From contig LCGZ01000001.1 in NCBI GenBank assembly GCA_001000065.1, forward strand, positions 124,001-188,000: a stretch of 64,000 nucleotides of DNA, given 5' to 3'. The notes below the pieces were generated by a model, which had not been told where the DNA came from, did no database searches, and saw only the letters and a list, made by a program, of their open reading frames with translations. The stretch is from a candidate division TM6 bacterium GW2011_GWF2_43_87. GTDB lineage: Bacteria > Babelota > Babeliae > Babelales > Babelaceae. The position numbers and the translations under genes are program-made. Below are positions 60,671 to 64,000 of this stretch, in pieces. Within the stretch, counting starts at the first letter, position 1, and each line of letters begins with the position of its first letter.

Positions 60671-62080
60671 CTAATTCGTGCAAAGTTTTTCTGCTAAACG
60701 ATTTATTTTACCCGCGCCAAGAAAGAGTAATAGGTCATTTTCTTGAAGTAAAACATCAAGTTTTTTAACAATATCCTCGTAATTTCCACCCGCAGAAACA
60801 TAGTACGCATTTTTCATGCCACCTCTCTCCACCAGATCGCAAACCAATCGCTCTCCGGTTATTCCTGCAATAGGAGACTCGCTGGCTGGATGAATATCCG
60901 TAATAATAAGATGATCAACCTTGCCATTCGAAAAAACTGAAATAAAGGCTTCCCACAACTTTTCAGTTCTAGAAAATCGGTGGGGCTGAAATACAACAAT
61001 CAATCGTCCCTTATTCTGGGCTTTAATTCTCCGTAAAGCAACGGTCAACATATTATCTATTTCGGTTGGATGATGCCCATAATCATCAAAAACAGCAGCT
61101 CCTCTGTAAACGCCTCGGTGCGTAAATCGCTGATCAACTCCTCTAAATACCTGAAGAGCAGATTCAACCACGTCAAATCCCACGCCACACTCAACCGCTA
61201 CGGCCGCAGCCACAATACTATTTAGCAAATTATGCCGCCCTAACAATTGTGTTCTAAGATGCATCACCTTATTGCCGAAAAGAACGTCACATGACGAATA
61301 CTCCGACTCAAGACAAGAATTCATAGCCTGGACAGCTGCCCCCGCTTCAAATCCATACGTAATGGTTTTTCTACGGATAGATTCAGGCATCTCAAGCAAA
61401 AGTTCTCGAGCCAATTTATCATCACTACACAAAAAAACTTTTCCATACCAAGGAAGACGTTCAAGAAATTGCAAAAAAGTCTTTTTAAGGTCAGCTGCAT
61501 CACGATAAACATCCAGATGTTCAAGATCTATATTTGTAATAACAGCAATAGAAGGGAAAAGTGTTGTAAAAGAACGATCGCTCTCATCTGCCTCAGCAAC
61601 CAAAAAATCTCCTGCCCCATAACGCGCATTAGATCCGAGATTGTGCATTATTCCACCCACAATTATTGTCGGATCAATCCGACCCTCAATAAGCAGGTGC
61701 GCTATTAATGACGTTGTCGTAGTTTTTCCATGCGAACCAGATACCGCAATGCTATATTTTTTCTTCGTAAGCTCTGCCAACATATCCGCGCGATGAACAA
61801 CAGGAATACCCCTCTCCCGCGCCCGAACAAGCTCAGGACTATCCATTTTTATAGCAGTCGAGTGAACGAGAATATCAATAGAAAGATCAATGCAAGAGGC
61901 AGAATTATTGCCCAAAGAAACATCACACCCTAATGCTAAAAGGTTTTTGACACTCTTCTGTCCTAAATCAGAATCACATCCAGATATCTGATATCCCTGC
62001 TGCTTTAAAATAGCCGCTATACTGCTCATTCCTATGCCGCCGATTCCAACAAAATGAATATGTCGCTTTTTCTTGTACAT
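60671..62080 (-). CDS. murC: UDP-N-acetylmuramate:L-alanine ligase
   Basis: Adds the first amino acid of the wall peptide. 469 residues with VGIGGIGMSSIA at the N-terminus, the P-loop SGSHGKTTTT, EADESDRSF, TNIDLEHLDVY, the HNLLNSIVA block, and FDDYGHHPTEI with FQPHRFSRT. Standard length. Ends in a stem-loop terminator. Confidence 0.96.
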   Translation of the reverse strand: MYKKKRHIHFVGIGGIGMSSIAAILKQQGYQISGCDSDLGQKSVKNLLALGCDVSLGNNSASCIDLSIDILVHSTAIKMDSPELVRARERGIPVVHRADMLAELTKKKYSIAVSGSHGKTTTTSLIAHLLIEGRIDPTIIVGGIMHNLGSNARYGAGDFLVAEADESDRSFTTLFPSIAVITNIDLEHLDVYRDAADLKKTFLQFLERLPWYGKVFLCSDDKLARELLLEMPESIRRKTITYGFEAGAAVQAMNSCLESEYSSCDVLFGNKVMHLRTQLLGRHNLLNSIVAAAVAVECGVGFDVVESALQVFRGVDQRFTHRGVYRGAAVFDDYGHHPTEIDNMLTVALRRIKAQNKGRLIVVFQPHRFSRTEKLWEAFISVFSNGKVDHLIITDIHPASESPIAGITGERLVCDLVERGGMKNAYYVSAGGNYEDIVKKLDVLLQENDLLLFLGAGKINRLAEKLCTN

Positions 62081-62155
62081 AGTAAACAGAGATCTAAAAA
62101 ACCTACCAACAGAACTTTTTAAGCGTACCAGAGTTATACCTAAAAGAGATCCCCC

Positions 62156-62506
62156 TCATAAAAGCTTTTTTAATTTTATGAGAAGTTTACGTATATGCAA
62201 CAATTGATCTTTTACCTCTACCACGGGACTCTCCAAATTAAAAAAACTTTCAGGATCTCCGCGCTGTTTCAATGCACATCGAGCTCCGGCTATAGTAAAT
62301 TTTTTTTCATATAGAAGCTCTTGCACTGCAGAAAAAAACCGAAGATCCTCGTCCGTATAATAACGCTGACCCTTTTCAGACCGACGCGGATTAACACAAA
62401 ACTCCTTCTCCCAAAAACGAATCACCGAAGGCTCAATCTCCATTCCATCGCGCGAAAGCGCTCGCGCCAACTCACCTATCCGAAACACTCGTCTCTGCAT
62501 CTTCAT
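62156..62506 (-). CDS. MerR-family DNA-binding protein
   Basis: 116 residues from ATG 62506, which has GAGGGG nine bases upstream; GTG 62530 would add eight residues over that site. The N-terminal winged helix-turn-helix RIGELARALSRDG, IRFWEKEF, GQRYYTDEDLRFFSAVQELLYE is typical. The C-terminal ~40 residues are a short dimer helix. No Cys cluster of the metal-sensing type. It is divergent from yidC by ~125 bp and may autoregulate; effector unknown. Confidence 0.85.
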   Translation of the reverse strand: MKMQRRVFRIGELARALSRDGMEIEPSVIRFWEKEFCVNPRRSEKGQRYYTDEDLRFFSAVQELLYEKKFTIAGARCALKQRGDPESFFNLESPVVEVKDQLLHIRKLLIKLKKLL

Positions 62507-62631
62507 GGCAACATTCCCCTCTTCTCGCACTTTTTTACCTAGCCTACTGACACAATCTATGTTAATCTTCTTCTTAATTCAATGACCTCCATTAACAAAA
62601 AAAACATTAATTTCACAAGGGAATAAACGCA

Positions 62632-64000
62632 ATGAACTGGCGAGATACTTTTGTTCGTTTTGGGACGATCCTAGTAATTTTCTGGGTTGTTAATATTTTG
62701 GTTTCATGGGGAATGAACTTTTTCATGGGACCGCGCAGCACTAACACCGTACTCACCGAAGAGGTGAAATCGGGTCAACGGGTAACGGCCTTACCAGCAC
62801 CCGAAATACGGCAGCCACTAAAACTAGAGATAGATTTTGTCGATACTCCAACTTCCGACACAGAGCACAAGTTAGAACTTCCCGCACGCCTGTCTCGGGT
62901 AGAGTTTACTAACTTTGGGGCAACCGTTGGACGACTTGTTACAGAACGTCCTGCAGAAGGGACCGAACTTCAAACAGTCTCTCCATTGCCACTTACAGAC
63001 AAGGAAAATCGACTATTCTTAGTTGCGCTCGACACTATGACCCCCTTCTTTTACACAACTACAGAAAGTAAAACCGAAGGGAATATGTCATCCATAACCT
63101 TCATCGGCGAAAGCCCCGTTGCACGCATTACCAAAACCTTCACGGTCTCAACAGCCGGCAATCTCTTAGATTTAATACTCACCATAGAACCTCTCCAAAA
63201 AGACATTCCGGTTCAACCTCGCCTATTTATACCTGCACCTAGCCTAACTGCGAACCAATTAGGGCATCCAATTTTCTCACGAAACAGCGAAATGCTCTCG
63301 GGTGTCGTCTTAGGAATTAAAGGAAACGTAGACAAAGTAGCGGCCACAGATATCAACGATGCTGCCTGGGCTATGCCGCAAATGTTTGGTGTTCAAGATC
63401 GCTTCTTTGCCCATCTTTTAGTAAAAGACCATCAAGCTTTCGCCCGGCGCGGATACTTTAAGCATGATTCCAACAATAATTTAAGTGCCATTATAGAAGG
63501 TCCTGTTATCAAAGAAAAAACAACCTGGACACTCTCCTTTTACTGCGGCCCTAAAGAGGCTGCCCGCCTTAACGAGGTGGATAGTCGGTTAGAAGCATTA
63601 TTAGAATACGGATGGTTCTCCTGGTTTGCTAAAATTCTCATGAAGATCCTATGCTTCATCAACTCATATGTTCATAACTACGGCTGGGCAATCATCATCT
63701 TGGCGCTTCTCATAAACTTAATCATGTTCCCGTTCACTCAGCGTGGCCAAAAGAGCATGATTAAGCAGCAAGAGATGATGAAAAAAATGAAACATCTTGA
63801 ACAAAAATATGCAGACGACAAAGAGCGCCTTCAACAAGAAAAAATGGAGCTTATTCGTAAATACGGAGCATTCCCTGGTGGAGTTGGCTGCCTACCCCTG
63901 TTTATACAAATTCCTATTTTCGCTGGTTTGAGCAATGCTCTGCGCAGCGCAATCGAACTTCATCAAGCTCCCTTCATATTCTGGATCACGGATCTTTCAA
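62632..64000 (+). CDS. yidC: Membrane protein insertase YidC (3' end outside window)
   Basis: The frame from ATG 62632 (AAGGGA upstream) is open to the right edge; 456 codons are visible of ~550 expected. TM1 at about 9-30, then the periplasmic beta-sandwich domain (about 60-320), then the conserved core: YGWAIIILALLINLIMFPFT, KSMIKQQEMMKKMKHLEQKY, ADDKERLQQEKMELIRKYG, PLFIQIPIFAGLSNALR and SAIELHQAPFIFWITDLS. It inserts proteins into the inner membrane with or without SecYEG. At the position of the E. coli groove Arg366 (IVRGIMYPLT) this protein has Asn. Confidence 0.93.
   Translation, partial: MNWRDTFVRFGTILVIFWVVNILVSWGMNFFMGPRSTNTVLTEEVKSGQRVTALPAPEIRQPLKLEIDFVDTPTSDTEHKLELPARLSRVEFTNFGATVGRLVTERPAEGTELQTVSPLPLTDKENRLFLVALDTMTPFFYTTTESKTEGNMSSITFIGESPVARITKTFTVSTAGNLLDLILTIEPLQKDIPVQPRLFIPAPSLTANQLGHPIFSRNSEMLSGVVLGIKGNVDKVAATDINDAAWAMPQMFGVQDRFFAHLLVKDHQAFARRGYFKHDSNNNLSAIIEGPVIKEKTTWTLSFYCGPKEAARLNEVDSRLEALLEYGWFSWFAKILMKILCFINSYVHNYGWAIIILALLINLIMFPFTQRGQKSMIKQQEMMKKMKHLEQKYADDKERLQQEKMELIRKYGAFPGGVGCLPLFIQIPIFAGLSNALRSAIELHQAPFIFWITDLS

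Overview
The window reads as a chromosome segment of a Gram-negative-type bacterium with a small, densely packed genome and a host-associated life style. Peptidoglycan genes (glmU, murC, murG, a class A penicillin-binding protein, uppS, mreB) sit beside outer-membrane-barrel-like proteins, SurA-like folding factors and YidC. They are interspersed with large exported ankyrin and WD40-type proteins, many exported proteins of unknown family, an amino-acid permease and an N-acyl-phosphatidylethanolamine phospholipase-like enzyme. This mix, with no catabolic operons, fits Candidatus Dependentiae (TM6/Babeliae) or a similar intracellular lineage. That assignment is inference; marker-gene trees would settle it. 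I saw no rRNA, tRNA, CRISPR array or insertion sequence.

Layout. 1-4.3 kb: end of a large ankyrin-like protein, a strong terminator, then two exported SurA-like folding factors. 4.2-7 kb (minus): sbcD and glmU, translationally coupled. 7-11.2 kb: barrel-like protein, mreB, rsmA, LOG-family protein. 11.2-14.6 kb (minus): acyl-CoA synthetase and ABC exporter operon. 14.7-16.1 kb: tmk and a holB-like gene. 16.3-19.4 kb (minus): 1013-residue ankyrin protein. 20-26.9 kb: an 885-residue exported orphan, dciA, murG, and three small exported membrane proteins, the last two being duplicates with a copied leader. 26.9-30.4 kb: class A PBP (minus), a small membrane protein, the RNase P RNA gene and a PASTA protein. 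30.5-32.3 kb (minus): uppS and gpsA. 32.6-34.7 kb: exported HAD-like protein and NAPE-PLD-like hydrolase. 34.7-44.5 kb (minus): ankyrin protein, cysteine synthase, two ATP synthase F0 genes, a FolC-like ligase, prepilin peptidase, rbfA, rpsU and a barrel-like protein. 44.6-50.7 kb: APC permease, gltX, two small unknown genes and an exported WD40-like protein. 50.6-54 kb (minus): uvrD/pcrA and hflX. 54.2-58.3 kb: ffh-rpsP-khpA-trmD-rplS translation and secretion cluster plus a lipoprotein. 58.3-60.4 kb (minus): small exported coiled-coil proteins and an unannotated 59-residue cysteine-rich protein. 60.7-62.5 kb (minus): murC and a MerR-type regulator. 62.6 kb to the edge: yidC.

How the genes fit together. 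Housekeeping operons are compact, with ATGA stop/start overlaps (glmU/sbcD, uppS/gpsA, rbfA/pilD, hflX/uvrD). The cell-envelope genes are scattered among exported proteins probably aimed at the host or cell surface. The points most worth a second look are: an ATP synthase c-subunit made of four fused hairpins with carboxylates E, none (Q), E and D; a small twin C-x3-C-x3-C protein beside Gly/His/Tyr-rich exported coiled-coil proteins; a TrmD fused to a second SPOUT-type methyltransferase domain; UppS (and possibly MurG) carrying an N-terminal hydrophobic anchor; a duplicated exported gene pair with a conserved 47-nt leader; and a repeated non-ankyrin insert inside the 1013-residue ankyrin protein.
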